60,000 nucleotides of DNA from Tubiluchus corallicola (GCA_030141605.1 JAQGDQ010000021.1:870001-930000); one strand, 5' to 3'; counted from the stretch's first letter, positions 37,085-49,833 are shown. Made by a program: numbers and translations. Notes: generated by a model not told the origin, from the letters alone.

Positions 37085-37569
37085 TCACGCATTTCCATGT
37101 AGTTTAGAATAAGACACATCGTAGAGAGTTCCAACATCTCATCAGTGTGAATAAAGCTCCATCCACAACATCAAAACTGAAGTAGTTTGGTATCACCACT
37201 GATAGTCTCTTTATGTTAGATCAGTCAAATAGTAGATGTGCACAAGTTTAGTGCTTCAAAGACTCTTATAATCAAGTTTAGGATTTTAACCATTTTCGTA
37301 AAGTAAAGTTAAAGTTAAGAGTTAAAGCATTTTTGGCTGCTTTTAGATTCAGCAGTTACACTGTACTCTCCTGGATATCTGTGTCATGCACTTTCCAAGA
37401 TCATGTTATGCATGGATAGGTTATAGTATATTACGAAAGGAGGGGTGATAGGTAGGAAGCCCTTCCCACAGACTATACTACAGCAATATCTAGTTTAGCT
37501 ATGTGTAAGAACCTTACAGCTTTATTTTACCTTTATCATTTAAACTTAGAAAAACATAACAATGAAATA
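37085..37569. other. Non-coding stretch
   Basis: Nothing recognised. Confidence 0.35.
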
Positions 37570-38046
37570 TTAAAAAAAAACGTATATCAAGCACGACGTT
37601 AATTATACTATCGCTGTATAGAAATTTCTGGTGCGGTGGTAGCTGTCATTCACTTGAAAATCATGACATAACTGGTGGACTTCTTTACTTTTCATAAGCG
37701 TATCGTGGCTTTCCGTAAGCGCGTGCTGCTTAAATTAATCCAAACTTCTGCAGCTTACTTAATGTTCATGCAAAAATACATCAAAATTATCTATCTATTT
37801 TTTTGTAAAAAATATAATGCTTATACGGAAATTGATGGTGCGTTGCTTTTTCCAGCCGATGAAAGACGAAATTGGCTCAAGATTGGCCGTTCAAAAATGA
37901 GCACCCACGCATGACATGATTCGGAGTTTAAAGTGATTTAACTAATTACATGACGTGCTTATCAAATTTATTACTAAACCCTTCTAACAGTTTTCGCGAA
38001 CATTGAAACAAGACTAAACGTCCCAGAAGGCGTGCCTTTCCTTTAA
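37570..38046 (+). mobile_element. Family B MITE, copy 2
   Basis: TTAA at 37570-37573 (TTAAAAAAAAACG) and at 38043-38046 (ctttccTTTAAA) delimit 477 bp. It aligns with 8012-8462 throughout (ctttccgtaag, ccaaacttctgcagct, attttttgtaaaaaa, gttttcgcgaacattgaaac, cagaaggc). Non-coding. Confidence 0.75.
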
Positions 38047-38204
38047 ATTGAAACAAGTCTATACGTGTGTAGTCCTACAAAGATGCAGTTACTCCAACAG
38101 AATCCAAATATCTCACCTTAAAGCGAAGTGCATGCTGCAGGGTTCAAGACCCAAGCAAAAGAATTTTTTACCATTTCTAATTTCATTGTTGTGTGAGTGA
38201 AAGG

Positions 38205-38240
38205 CAAGGGAAAGTCAAGGGAAAGTCAAGGGAAAGTCAA
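38205..38240 (+). repeat. 12-bp tandem repeat, three units
   Basis: CAAGGGAAAGT(C/c) repeated three times in a row at a 12-bp period. Confidence 0.85.
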
Positions 38241-38328
38241 GTTACTTATTACTAAGGTGCCTTGGAACACCTACGTCTAAAGTTCTCCTTGAGAATGGAC
38301 ATTCACTCAAAGAAAAGTATTCACCTAC

Positions 38329-38510
38329 CTATAACTTGTTTGTTTTCGTATCGTAAAGTGGGCATATCTGTCAGGTAATTGCAGGTCCTGGAATGCGCAT
38401 GCGCCAGTACTAGAGCACTGAGAACTGTCTTCCGTAAACGTACTTTCATCCTCGTCCGACGACCCGATGGTCTTCGGTGGTTTCAGGTACTGTCCATACA
38501 TTAATGACAC
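38329..38510 (-). CDS. Candidate internal exon, unknown product
   Basis: Minus strand: acceptor cttttCACAG|G at 38510/38511 and donor TATAG|GTAGGTG after 38329 enclose 182 nt, open in one frame (60 codons plus 2 nt). The peptide includes YGQYLKPPKTIGSSDEDEST and ends DRYAHFTIRKQ; it is acidic and serine-rich in the middle, like a regulatory tail. GC is much higher than in the flanks. An upstream frame on the same strand ending ...STCQVQ at a CAG|GTGAGG donor (39714/39713) is phase-compatible (0/0), so it could be the preceding exon. The 1.2-kb gap would then hold family A copy 5. No domain is recognised. Confidence 0.35.
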
Positions 38511-38662
38511 CTGTGAAAAGTTTATAAACTGTTTTCAATGTGAAAATGTGGATGATGCTTTACTGCAAGTACTGTAGCACATTGGTCTGGCCAATTCGCT
38601 ATAAGAAGTTGTATGCTACATTAATAAGTTACTACGCTATTTCTTATATTTTTCTACAGACT

Positions 38663-39160
38663 TTAAAGCACAAAAAAAACTTTTACTCACACAAACCCAA
38701 AAAAATTTGCTATGTTTGTCCTACATACTGTCTTAATACACACAGATTTTTGTATTAGCACTAACGCTGTATAAAACTTGTATATTTAAAGTCCCGCGAC
38801 GACCATTACTATTTTAACGGTAAGTCGTATGAAACAAATTTAAATAACATTGCATAAAGTTTGAAAACATAATCAGAACATTCATAGCGTACACTTCGCT
38901 AACTAAGCAAAAGTATAAATTACTGTATCTTGTCAACAAGATTAAAAATAAGCTTTTGGGTGAGTCAGTGATGCACACTGGGAAGGTGAGCCAGTGACAT
39001 TTTACCAATTGATGCGAACATTTGAAATTACTAAGAATTTTCTTTTCTAGTTACATAAGCGTTTCAATAAGGCAAGCGTAATGCAAAGTAATATAACTTT
39101 AACCTTTGCGTGGAAGGTTTTTTGGGACATATTTCAAAATTACCTTCTCTTGCGTTTTAA
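38663..39160 (-). mobile_element. Family A MITE, copy 5 (inverted)
   Basis: It reads as family A on the minus strand from TTAA at 39157-39160 (TTTAAAACGCAAGAGAAGG) to TTAA at 38663-38666 (tgtgctTTAAAG). All internal blocks are present, including tcactggctcaccttcccag and cacgggagtttaaat-like sequence. At 498 bp it is the most complete uninterrupted copy. Confidence 0.8.
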
Positions 39161-40203
39161 ACGACCATACTGACGGCTTGAAATGGTAAGTAGAGTGAAA
39201 ATACAAACCAGAACACTAGTGATTTTTAAGCATACCTTTTACTTCCTATCTTTGTTGCCTTCATCTAAATGAGCGCATACTCTTCCCTGTCGATGCTGAG
39301 AATTCGATGTGACCACATATCTGTAAGAAACGAAGGAAGCAATTAACAAGTCAATTTTTCACTTATTATGTAAGTAGAGAACATAAATGAGTCGAGGTTG
39401 AATAATAAATTACTCTGATTTTACATGCACTCTTATGCTAAGTTGTTTTCACGAAACAGTGCTTAGACGCCTATTTTGCAAGTACTCCTGCCGCGTTGTT
39501 GCTTATATAATTAAGTGGCTGAATAAATGTGTTTCGTCACGGAGAAGCATTTCATTAAAGAGCACATTGCACACAGTCAGCTTTCAGCTAACTCCCCGAG
39601 CAATTATTAATAAAATGGACAACGTCAGTAATACATGTAATGCATCATATACACGCTGTCATATACAATTGATATGTGATTATTAGCGAGAGACATAATG
39701 TTGATGCCCTCACCTGCACTTGACAGGTAGAAATACTGGAACAGTGCAGCAAGTGCAACACTGCACGCGCACAACGAGACATTTTATTATAGTCCACAAT
39801 GGTTGAGAAATATTGATTTGCATAACCCACAATGTTCTCATTTGAACAACTTATTTATTTTTTCCTGGAGCTGAAAAGTAACCGGATTTCTTTTGTTACA
39901 ATTCTGTCTGCATACCCTCTATGTCTGTAGGCAAAACAGGCATTCAACATTCCTAACAAACGACACTAAAATGCGGCAATAAGCGTAACTGGCAGTTGGG
40001 AATTCGATGACCACAAGCAATGATCTTGTCTACATAATTTAACTGATCTAATCTCTTGCTGCAAAAACAGCCGTTTCGTTCGTTCAGTTGTAGGCGCAAG
40101 CAGTCAGTGGCGGCAAGTGTCACACTAACAGATATCGCAAATTTCAAGTCCTGAAAAGCATTTCTGTTTTCATAAAAAGCGGAACAGGTGTTTGTTCTAA
40201 TAC
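39161..40203. other. Non-coding stretch
   Basis: Holds a possible exon end on the minus strand at 39714 (CAG|GTGAGG donor, preceded by MSRCARAVLHLL...), mentioned with the candidate exon at 38329-38510. Nothing else is supported. Confidence 0.3.
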
Positions 40204-40209
40204 GCACGC

Positions 40210-40301
<92 letters not shown>

Positions 40302-40352
40302 ACGCACACGCACACGCACACACACACGCACACACACACACATATATATATA
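40204..40352 (+). repeat. (CA)n microsatellite
   Basis: About 140 bp of CA dinucleotides with CG-containing interruptions at both ends and a short (TA)n end. Long open frames through it are artefacts. Confidence 0.97.
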
Positions 40353-41667
40353 CGTGAAAATACGTATTTTAAAATAAAAGATTCATGATCATCATCATCG
40401 TCACAGGATCTAATGGATACGAATAATGTACTTTGGAGCACCAAGTTCTTTAGAACAAAGAAATCTGACCGAAACAAAATATAAGTAAATGTGATCAAAA
40501 CATGAAATGCTATGTCATATGGTTTCAACTTTTGACCTACGTACTTTCAAAACAGTGAAATACAATGGAAACTTCACTAAAGTGTTTTTCGTTATTTTTA
40601 ACTCGAGCGAAAGTGTATGGCATTTTGTAAACAACTGAATATTATTACATTATTCTTTTATAACAAAAATTATTGTCATTAACAATTACTTATTATTAAA
40701 TTAGTAATATTTATTCATAATTATATCATTAATTAACCGGCCAGGCACCCGGTTTGTTATGAGCCAAATAGATCAAAGCGTAAACGCCTTTGAGTTGATC
40801 ACACACGTTCATCATATCAAAGTGCACGTAACTTAATTAATAACCTAGTTGCACAGCTAATAAAATTTGTTACTTTCATGTAAATCTTAATTAATGTGAC
40901 TTTCGGGAAATTAACCTGTAATGTTAATTAAATTTTCAATGACACGCGCAAGTAATTCTTAAATTAGTATTATGTCATAATTAAATAACCCAAAATAGCA
41001 CGAGTTCGTTTAACTCTTCAAGGTGCAAACAGGAACAATGCTGTTTAACATTTAAGGAATAACTTAACTAACACAAGTTATATAATATTCACTCTGGGTG
41101 TCTTTAATGCAGGTCTTGTTCAGAGCTTATTCAAGATCAGCCAAGCGGTCGAGAGCTCCTCAACTTAGTAAAATTAGAAAGCTGTGAGTTTTGCATGGAG
41201 ATTAATGCAAAAATATATTTGCAGTTTTTACACTAAATCTCTGTACAGCCACCGCATCATGCTAGAATATCATTATTATAATATATTTGAAGTAATATAT
41301 TAGGTCCAGATACAGATATACTCGAAACTTATTTTAAGTAAAATGCGTTTTCTGCGTTGACACGGCTATAAAATAACAATGTATGTGAAAAAACAGCCAC
41401 CATGCCTCATCATAGCTCATAAGGGTTCATCATACGTTACCCATTGCTGTTATCTGATGCCCTGACAATGAATCACAATTATTCATTTAGCTGTCAGTGT
41501 TGTTTATCGCTTTATTACATTATAAAATCTTGTTATACGCGAATGTTCAAGGCCGATTAACCTAAAAATTCATAGGCGTTTGAACCACGCTCGTCAAGTT
41601 TGCCAAGTTACTTCTTATACTAAAGTTATCAACTTCTTATATTACTTCACAACCAAGAAAAACTGGC
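40353..41667. other. Non-coding stretch
   Basis: AT-rich DNA; no gene or repeat recognised. Confidence 0.4.
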
Positions 41668-41679
41668 GACAGACAGACG

Positions 41680-41734
<55 letters not shown>

Positions 41735-41740
41735 AGACAG
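41668..41740 (+). repeat. (GACA)n/(GACG)n tetranucleotide repeat
   Basis: Alternating GACA and GACG units over about 73 bp. Confidence 0.95.
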
Positions 41741-41769
41741 AATTATCGAGACAGAATCTCGATAATTCT
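41739..41769. repeat. Perfect 13-bp stem, 5-nt loop hairpin
   Basis: AGAATTATCGAGA (41739-41751), loop CAGAA, then TCTCGATAATTCT (41757-41769). It directly abuts the tetranucleotide repeat. There is no T-tract or adjacent gene to suggest a role. Confidence 0.8.
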
Positions 41770-44700
41770 ATAGTTGGCAACTAAGGTTGCAACGAAGCAA
41801 GTCTCATAGTTTGGTACACTGGACGGTAAGTTTCAAACAGCTGGCACGCTTTCTCAAAAATAGCCAATCGGCTAAACAGCCTATTATCTAATAGCCGATA
41901 CTTACTAATCACTGAGAATAATCGCACACTGATTTTCTTTGCAAGCGATGCCGCATGCACACGTGACGCGTTTTTATCGGCTGCTCTATGTAATCCATTT
42001 AATCGCTTATCATATCGATTTGTCAGAAAATGTGATTTGAGCTAATATACTCTGAGCAAGCATTGCTGCTCTGTCATGAATAGGGTGAAATCACTGTAAC
42101 GCCGTTCTGCTGAAAAAAGACAAGGATATATACTGTACTTCTTCACCTACAGCTAATATACAGGTTTACTCCTGTAACAATTGACTATATAGTTCAGCAA
42201 ATAAATTATGCAGTCTTAATTGCAACAATGTTTTGTTTACGGTAGAAATGCTCTCTGAGTTTTATGATCCGGGCGATACGTGTTTAAAAACTTGCATTCA
42301 AGTGGCTATACTTTTTCTTTCGCATCTCGTTTTCACCCGTTGTATGATTATCTAACAAATGCAGTACGATCAACAAAATACGTGAAAAAGTACGTGATAC
42401 GTGACAAAATACTGACAAGTTGAAACACTTTTCATAGCTTTTGTTAGCCGATTAATAGAGAGTTCAGTTTGATGGCTGTACACCATTACTGACTCTCTTT
42501 CTCCAGTAAATGCAGCTGCTTCCATGACTCTACAAGCCATAAACGAAATGAAGACAAACAATACTACAAGAGTGCTGAGATCTCAAGAGAATTATCACCC
42601 ACTCAATTAAAAGAGATCCTGCTTGCATTTACTATTGCACATTGGGCAAACAGAGACAGAACAAGAAGTCATTCGTGCATTTGATGAACGAAGCCTAGTG
42701 TCACGGTAGCGTGTCCTGGTGGGTGGTTGTTTATCAGGAGGTAAGCAACAATAGGAAACCGCGAGGGTTGGAAATGTAGGCAGACAAAAACAGGTCTTAC
42801 TGTTTAATTAAGAAGTGCTAACAGTGCAGTTCCTAATCTATACTGCAAATAGAGTAGGTGCATTAGTAAAAGTAGCACTATGTGAATGGCTGCACGTCTT
42901 TGAAGCACTTCAGTGGTTGAAAACGTGACACTAGCTATCCCATTGCCCCGCAGTTTCCTCATCCAGTGACAAGTGAAGAGCAGGTTGCAGCACGCCACTT
43001 TTAGCTACTGTGAAGTTTATTATAGATTTCGCCTAGTTCAGTAAAAACACAGTTTCCTATTCTCAGTTTACTCATCACTACAATTTCTACGAAGTTTACA
43101 CTCACTGGCAGTCGAAGTTTGACCAACAGTCAAGCATGGAAGCAAAACCACTAAACACAGCCTTATTTTTGTCAGCTTCTACTTCTGATCCAGGCTTTAG
43201 AACGCCAATTAGTGCTAAAATGTACAGGAATTAACATACTCCTATTGCCCATAATTTATTAAAACAATTTTTGTAAAGGCAAAAAACGCCAAATGATATT
43301 ACATGCAGCCGATGTAGGATAGCCTGGATAGCAGTAAAAGTAGTTTTTATTGCCTATTTTTTAAAACATAACGTATTAACAATAGTGGGGTAACAGAATT
43401 AGTCCATAGGGGATTATTCACACAAAATTACAATACACGATATACAAACATAGCTTCACTATTAAACATTACACAGTTACGGATACAGTTTCTAGATTTT
43501 TGTACTCTTCAATTGTTTTACTGCTGTACAGTCTACGTATTGCTCTTGAAAGCTATCCGGCCGCAATTAAGATACTACAGTACCAGCGAGCATCAGCAAC
43601 TTGCTCATCATTAGTTCTCGTTCTGCTGCAACAAGCATTTTTTCAATAGGGCTACTCCTTAATAAAAGTTTAAAACCATTACGTTAATTTAATAAACGGG
43701 CACTTACTGTGATTAAAAATAAATACAATACTCACAAGTTCTTATGCTAGACATTGCGATCGTTCAATATTATCATACACAGTAAGCACACAGTGAACGA
43801 GGGTCATTAGTTGTTTCTGCACGCGTAGCTAAATGGCCTAGGGCACGTTGTCTTTTATCCGACCTAAGGAATGCTTGACTGGTACTTAACTACTAGAGAG
43901 TTTCGTACAACAATGATGCAGTGCTATATGTCCATTCACTGTTGAACTGTGGTTTATTTTTTTTGTTTGGCATGTTTATAAGCATTTAAAAACAACAGTA
44001 CATTAACAGAATTCTTATTGGCTAGTGCGCAATGTCAGCAGAATTCTCATAAGCAACTTGTACAAGTACGGGTGCTTGAGCACAGTACTTACAAAAAAGA
44101 GCTTCTTATACCTTTTTATCTCTGCTAATACCTTTTATCTCAAACACCTTTTTATCTCTGCTAATTTAATAAGCCAATAGGAAGTTCTGTCATTGGGTCT
44201 AAGTCAAGAACTGCTCCCAATAAAAACTGCGACCACAAATGGTTATAAAATTATCATTCGGAATACGATTGGCACAATATAGAACTACTGATACATGTTG
44301 CTCAGTTAAAGAAGACTACATTTACATTAGACTTATAACATGTATTGGTGTTATAAGCTCGCATGTGCTGAAAGGTTTCATTAATGTACACCAATATTCA
44401 TATTGTAAAAGGAAACGTCCTGCATGTGTTCATATATAGCTACAGTATTACAGAAACAATGTTAAGCCTATTACAAATAATAACTTCTCGCTAGCCTAGA
44501 AGTCGTGCTTCACGCATCACACCAATTTTATATTTAATGAAAAAGCCATGTTCGTTTTGCGGAGATATGAATGATATAAATTTCTTTCGCATTCTTAAGC
44601 AAGGCATATTATGCGCGTATATTATATGTAGCAACGTAAACATTTTAGGTGTATATTTGAAGTACAAGCAGTGATGTTCGAAGGTTAGGTTTTCCTTTAA

Positions 44701-45445
44701 AACAAAACACGCACACTAGCGTGCATTACGAAGAAAAACCCACGTCAGCGCCACATAATTGTGGTACAACAGGCAGCAGCAGATGCGTGTAAACTGCGTG
44801 TACTTGCAGCAACATGAATGAATTATGGTTAGCGACAGAAGCCAGCAAGTGTTGTTACAATTGAATGCATATACTACCTTTGCACGGGAATAATGGCTTC
44901 CAATGAACTCTTTATGATGTACGATTAAGCGCAGTTCTAGGTGTTAAATTTATCTATTCTCTCTCAAACAATATATTAAATATTACGCCCTAAATATGTG
45001 CGCTTAGCCACCTATTCAATACTCAGGTAGACTCTCATTATTTTAACTAGATTAAAGTAGAACTGTTTAGTCGCTGTGGAACACTTGTAATTTTAAAAAA
45101 TACTTAGAAGTGTTTATGCGCATAGAGTGTTTATGTGTGTCTAAAAATTGTCTTAAGCGCCAACAGAGGGCGCATTTTGAAAATCAGAAAGTAGTTTGAT
45201 TTCATATTAAAGCGATATTTGAAAAAAGTGTCACATTCTGTTGCTTTTCCTTTGTCAAACCAGGTATGACATCGATGAATGACGTGCGGGCTTTATATTT
45301 TTCGCGTTCAAAACCCGAATTTAAAATTACAGTGCAGTTTATTCCGATTGGTTGCGCCCTCGTCACCCGTCCTGCAAAAATTATATCCCGAAGTGGCAGT
45401 TCTCTACCCCCTCCCACCTCTCTTTTGTCGTATCGCCACAATGCG
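41770..45445. other. Non-coding stretch
   Basis: No supported gene over 3.7 kb. A 36-bp-period duplication of cctttttatctctgctaat lies at 44111-44165. Minus-strand frames at 42370-42561 and 42804-42998 have moderately protein-like composition but no motif. Confidence 0.4.
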
Positions 45446-45453
45446 CTTCGATC

Positions 45454-45557
45454 CAGGGCCTATTTCAAGGGGGGAAGTGGGGATACTTCCCCGGGGCCTC
45501 ACCCTCCAGGGGGGCCTCGCGCCAAGGTAACTTTTTTTGCTTTATGCGAACATACTG

Positions 45558-45625
<68 letters not shown>

Positions 45626-45710
45626 CCGCACGCGCGCCGTTACCCCCCCCCCCCCCGATGGTACCTCACACGCCCCACTTCCCCGGGCCTCGCGTAGGCT
45701 GAAATAGGCC
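45454..45710. mobile_element. hAT-like MITE with perfect 8-bp target duplication
   Basis: The 257-bp GC-rich insert is flanked by CTTCGATC on both sides (45446-45453 and 45711-45718). The left end is CAGGGCCTATTTCA. The right end, inverted, is GGCCTATTTCA: an 11-bp match with the outer CAG absent on the right. Subterminal ACTTCCCC(G)GGGCCT-type blocks are also inverted. An 8-bp duplication and a CAGGG terminus fit hAT elements. It contains a (TC)n tract (45560-45623) and a C-run (about 45644-45657). The overlapping open frames are artefacts and no transposase is present. Confidence 0.85.
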
Positions 45711-45718
45711 CTTCGATC

Positions 45719-46384
45719 TATTATTTCAATCTATACACGTCAATTTAACACAGATCACGTTATTCAATTCAGCTGGTATAAGCATCACATGTTATACAAC
45801 TTTAGTAGGAATACCCAGAATGACATTAAATTATAGATAGAATCCGTGGGGAACGTCGCCTGCCTACATACGATAACAACCATTATTGGATAACACTTAT
45901 TATATAACAGCGCAAACGATCACTTAAGGACTGAAAACCAACGTTGACACTTCGGGGAATAGAAGAAGTGTATGGTTTGCACTGAGATGAAACAGGTAGA
46001 TGATGAGTTAACACCTACAGGAAAGCACAAAATGCAGATGGCAGACACGACACACCATGGTGCACGTATACAACGAAAAGGGCAGGTGTAGCTTCAGTTT
46101 TCAATTTTCGACTTGTGACTTCAGGAAAGTAGATAGTATAGCACAGATTTTTGTTACTGTCGTCAAAACTCGGTGAGCTCGGTAGCTCGGTGAGGCTATC
46201 TTATCAATGCAACTCAGTCCGACGCACTGCTTGGCTGATTTGCAAAAGAAGAGAAGACATTTGCAAGAGGGATAGGTTTGTCATGCCCAGCCCTTGTGAA
46301 GCGAACGGATTGACACTGGTGGAAACTATAATCCAAAAAATGCAATAATTATAGACTAAACTAAAATCCTGAAAATGTGATTCT
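45719..46384. other. Non-coding stretch
   Basis: Nothing recognised; the 65-codon frame at 46151-46348 lacks any motif. Confidence 0.35.
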
Positions 46385-46676
46385 ATAAAGTCGTGAAAAC
46401 TTGTAAATTTAAACTACTGCGATGACCGTTAGTTTCGATAACATCGCGTATAGTTTAAAAAATAACCAGAACATGCACAACACACACTTCATTAACTAAG
46501 CAAAATATAAATTTCTTATCTTATCATAAAACAAAAAATAGGTTATTGGTGAGTCAGTAGTGCACACTGGGACGGCGAGCGCAGTGACATTTTACCAGTT
46601 GGTATAACTTTGCATGGAAAGTTTTTGGGACATACCTTAAAATGCCTACTTTAAAATTGCCTTCTCTTCCCCTTTA
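46385..46676 (-). mobile_element. Family A MITE, copy 6 (inverted, partial)
   Basis: The minus-strand reading matches family A from CTAAAGGGGAAGAGAAGG at 46676 through the cactgggacggcgag and ttagttaatgaag blocks. Homology is lost near 46385, so the family's right third is truncated. Confidence 0.7.
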
Positions 46677-47489
46677 GCGCGAATCCTGACCGGCAGTCAA
46701 TAACAGAACATAAACTCAGCATCAAGATGATATCCACTGAACCACCGAAAATGTCTTCGCTGCACTCAGATGCAAATAAATTGCTCCCTCATAGAGGTGC
46801 AACTAAATAGCCAGAATCAAGATAGCGAATGAAACTTCTCAAACCCCGTGGGCCACCCATCATTCAATTACCAACCTTGACGCTGCTTAACTTCTATCGC
46901 AAAGCACACACACCGTTATCACTCGGTATTCCCTCGGACAAAGTTGACAGTCACAGGCGCTGGAGCTCACTGTGCAATTGTTAAATTTTAGTAAAATCGT
47001 GCGGCGTTCTTGGCTACTTACAAATTGCGCCATTTGAAATAAAGGGATCTGAGATTATAGTAATTGAGAACAGTTCTGCAAGGCTCTTTGTGGGAGCTTT
47101 CCTGTGCAACTGTGATTAATCAATGATCAAGTCTTAGCGTTCAACAAGATGAGCAAAGGATAGCAATATAAAGGGAATAGTTCCATTTATGTGATCGGGG
47201 GATGGGCTTGATTGAACAAATGAGCATCGTGTACAATAAAAAAAACTATACAGTTCGCATTTAACTGTGGCACTACAAGATCAGAAATTTGAAGAATTTC
47301 AATGAGCTGACTGCAGTTGCATCCATTACGACTTGCTCACACTGCAAATAATTTTACCAGACCTTTAGACCCGCCGGAATAAAATACCACAAATGTTGGA
47401 ATTTATTTCAGCAAAAACTTTTATTCCTCAGCATTTTCATACCTTCTGCCTTTTTCAGAGAATTTATTAAATAGACTACACCAAATGTA
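46677..47489. other. Non-coding stretch
   Basis: Nothing recognised. Confidence 0.35.
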
Positions 47490-47700
47490 AGTGAATTAAA
47501 GTGAGATATAAACGCGTATAAGTGAATAAAAGTGTTATACAAATGTGTACAAGTGAATAAAAGTGTTATACAAATGTGTACAAGTGAATAAAAGTGTTAT
47601 ACAAATGTGTGCAAGTGAATTAAAGTGAGATACAAATGTGTATAAGTGAATTAAAGTGAGATACAAATGTGTATAAGTGGAATAGTAAGATACATATAAG
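47490..47700. repeat. 31-bp minisatellite, about 6.5 units
   Basis: agtgaat-type unit starts fall at 47490, 47521, 47552, 47583, 47614, 47645 and 47676, exactly 31 bp apart. Two unit variants occur (aaaagtgttatac and taaagtgagatac), the former in the middle of the array. Confidence 0.95.
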
Positions 47701-47748
47701 ATATATGTTAATTGTCTTCTCAGCGGCATTATTGCAATTTATTTCGTA

Positions 47749-47768
47749 ACTTGTAAAGCTTTACAAGT
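47749..47768. repeat. Perfect 20-bp palindrome
   Basis: ACTTGTAAAGCTTTACAAGT is its own reverse complement with no loop. A further acttgta follows 16 bp later. Confidence 0.85.
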
Positions 47769-49833
47769 ATTTAAATTACTTGTACATTTGCGCAAATATA
47801 CTTATAAGCTGTTTTGAAATTATCCTACAACACGAGTATATACATGACAAACCCTGCAGCTACCGAACATCGTCTTCTAAAAAACGGAGTATTCTATAAA
47901 AAAGAGGCAATCGGTGTTCAAGAACCTTTTGCTTTAATCCGCGTAATCCTAGATTCTGAGATAATAATGGAGATATACGTTTGCATAAAGGTGTCTTTGA
48001 CAATCAAATGTAAACAGCGTTCAAGTTAACAAAACGAAGAAACCACCTAAAATACGCGACCTTTCATAAATCACTAGAGTAAAATTTCCAACGATTCCAC
48101 ATCAATGAGATGCGTTTCTTTGATGCATACAATATAAATTTTCCGCCTGAAGCTAGAAAATACAAGAAAAGTTCACGCACGTGAGCTTTTTGTACAGATT
48201 AATTACTTAAACTCCTGACTAACCTTTATCACTAGAAACTTTGAGAACTGCAAAGCATGTATACGACACCGACACGCAGTGTACAATAACGGCTTCAGTC
48301 CAAAATAATTGTTTTAGACAACACATAGCATTTCTTGGAAAGAGTTACAAAGCCAATACTTGTTCTCCTGTTATATTACACGGTATAACAAAATATCTGT
48401 AATAGAATAGTTTATAATTTTATAGCCTCGCGACTTCTTTGAAAAGCTTTGGGATCAAATGACAACGCGAGACTTATTACAACAACCTCGTGTCGGCCAT
48501 AAACCAAGCGTTGATAAATTTTTCAAGCGATCACAGCATTATTGCATTGTTTTAAGGATCACTTTAAGAGCACTACCCCGGTATTTGTGGCAAAAATCCA
48601 TTATGTAAATGCACAACGAAGTCAAGAAATCATATTTTAGTACCTACATAGCCCATAAATGGACGCAGCACGTCTTTTATTTTATATAAGCAGTGAGTAA
48701 CGCCCCGGCTGACTATGTATGATAAAAATGTTTTATTTTTTTTCGGCCTTGTACGCATTCTGAAGTTGACCCATGCAACCAGTTTTGTAGATAGTGTTAT
48801 TTTTACTGAAGCAGTTTTTCGCTGTTTGTTAAGCCTGCTCGATCTATTACCGAAGCTGGAGTTGGAAATTGGAACTACAGAATATAGTGAATCACAAAGC
48901 GCTGTGACATACGCTCAGAGATACAGAAATAATTTTTAGCCATCTCAGCAAAAGAAATGGTCCTGCATTTTGACGACTCCATTTAGGTACCACACTAAAA
49001 TTTTGAAAAAGAATGAAGAAAGAAAAGAAACTTATAAAAATCATTTGCCTGCGAAACACATTAACGACTTACAAAACAGCAACAGAAATCTATTTGTTGA
49101 TCTAAGTGTCTCAGTCTGTTTCTTTGGCAACTTAATGCCTCAACGTTCTTATATTTACTATAACATAAATATGATATATTACATTAATATTTCCCTTTTT
49201 ATTTTATATTTTGATACGCCTACAAGCTACAACAGCTACATTATATTCTCGAGTTTCCTTTTAGCTAACAAAGTTAATCAATTAGGTGCACATGCAGGTC
49301 TATTTATTATCATTAAGCGGATTATAACGAGTCCGCAAATGTATATGGCTTTTCTTAATCCACAGCGACTGCAAATGACAAGTAGGTATGGGGAGAAAAG
49401 CAGCTAGAAGCAGACTTTACGAGTGCATTCTAAATTTATGATACATGTAACATGATCAGATTTACATTACAGGTAGTCGTCGCCGATTTACGACTATGCA
49501 ACTTCGACTATTCGACTTTACGACCCGACCACAGCGTTACCCAAAACTAATGATAACTCATCTTTCCTTTTCTTTTTAAGAAAATTAATTTTACTCACCA
49601 TCTGTTTCGATAAATTCATCCGCCACTAAACTTAAAACTTAGTGACCGCACACACACAGCACGGGACGCACCACTTGAACAAACGGGCCAAACATGGGCC
49701 TCAAGTCTACCTGTATAGTTAGTTTTCAATGGCGATGCCAATTAAGTAACCAGAGGTGCTGATTCATAACCGCAGAACAATTTGTTGTACAATGTGTTAA
49801 ATTTTAATATAGCTAGGTTTTGACACGAAATCA
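47769..49833. other. Non-coding stretch
   Basis: No supported gene. The 145-codon frame at 48970-49407 (+) is long for AT-rich DNA but has no ATG context, motif or splice support. Confidence 0.35.

Noticed and set aside
39953-40528. 191-codon minus-strand frame through the (CA)n repeat
   Set aside because: More than a quarter is Cys-Val dipeptide from the microsatellite; the flanks have no motif.
42370-42998. Two minus-strand frames with protein-like composition (for example MRKLRGNGIASVTFSTTEV)
   Set aside because: Splice sites are weak, another frame is open over part of the region, and no motif is recognisable.
43823-43890. A-box-like tagctaaatgg suggesting a tRNA or SINE
   Set aside because: No B box at the right distance and no cloverleaf.
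45266-45702. Three overlapping plus-strand frames of 83-143 codons
   Set aside because: They run through the hAT-like MITE and its (TC)n and C-run tracts; the open length is a composition effect.
48970-49407. 145-codon plus-strand frame
   Set aside because: Long for AT-rich DNA, but no recognisable motif and AT-driven Ile/Tyr/Asn-rich composition in the middle. Transcript data would be needed.
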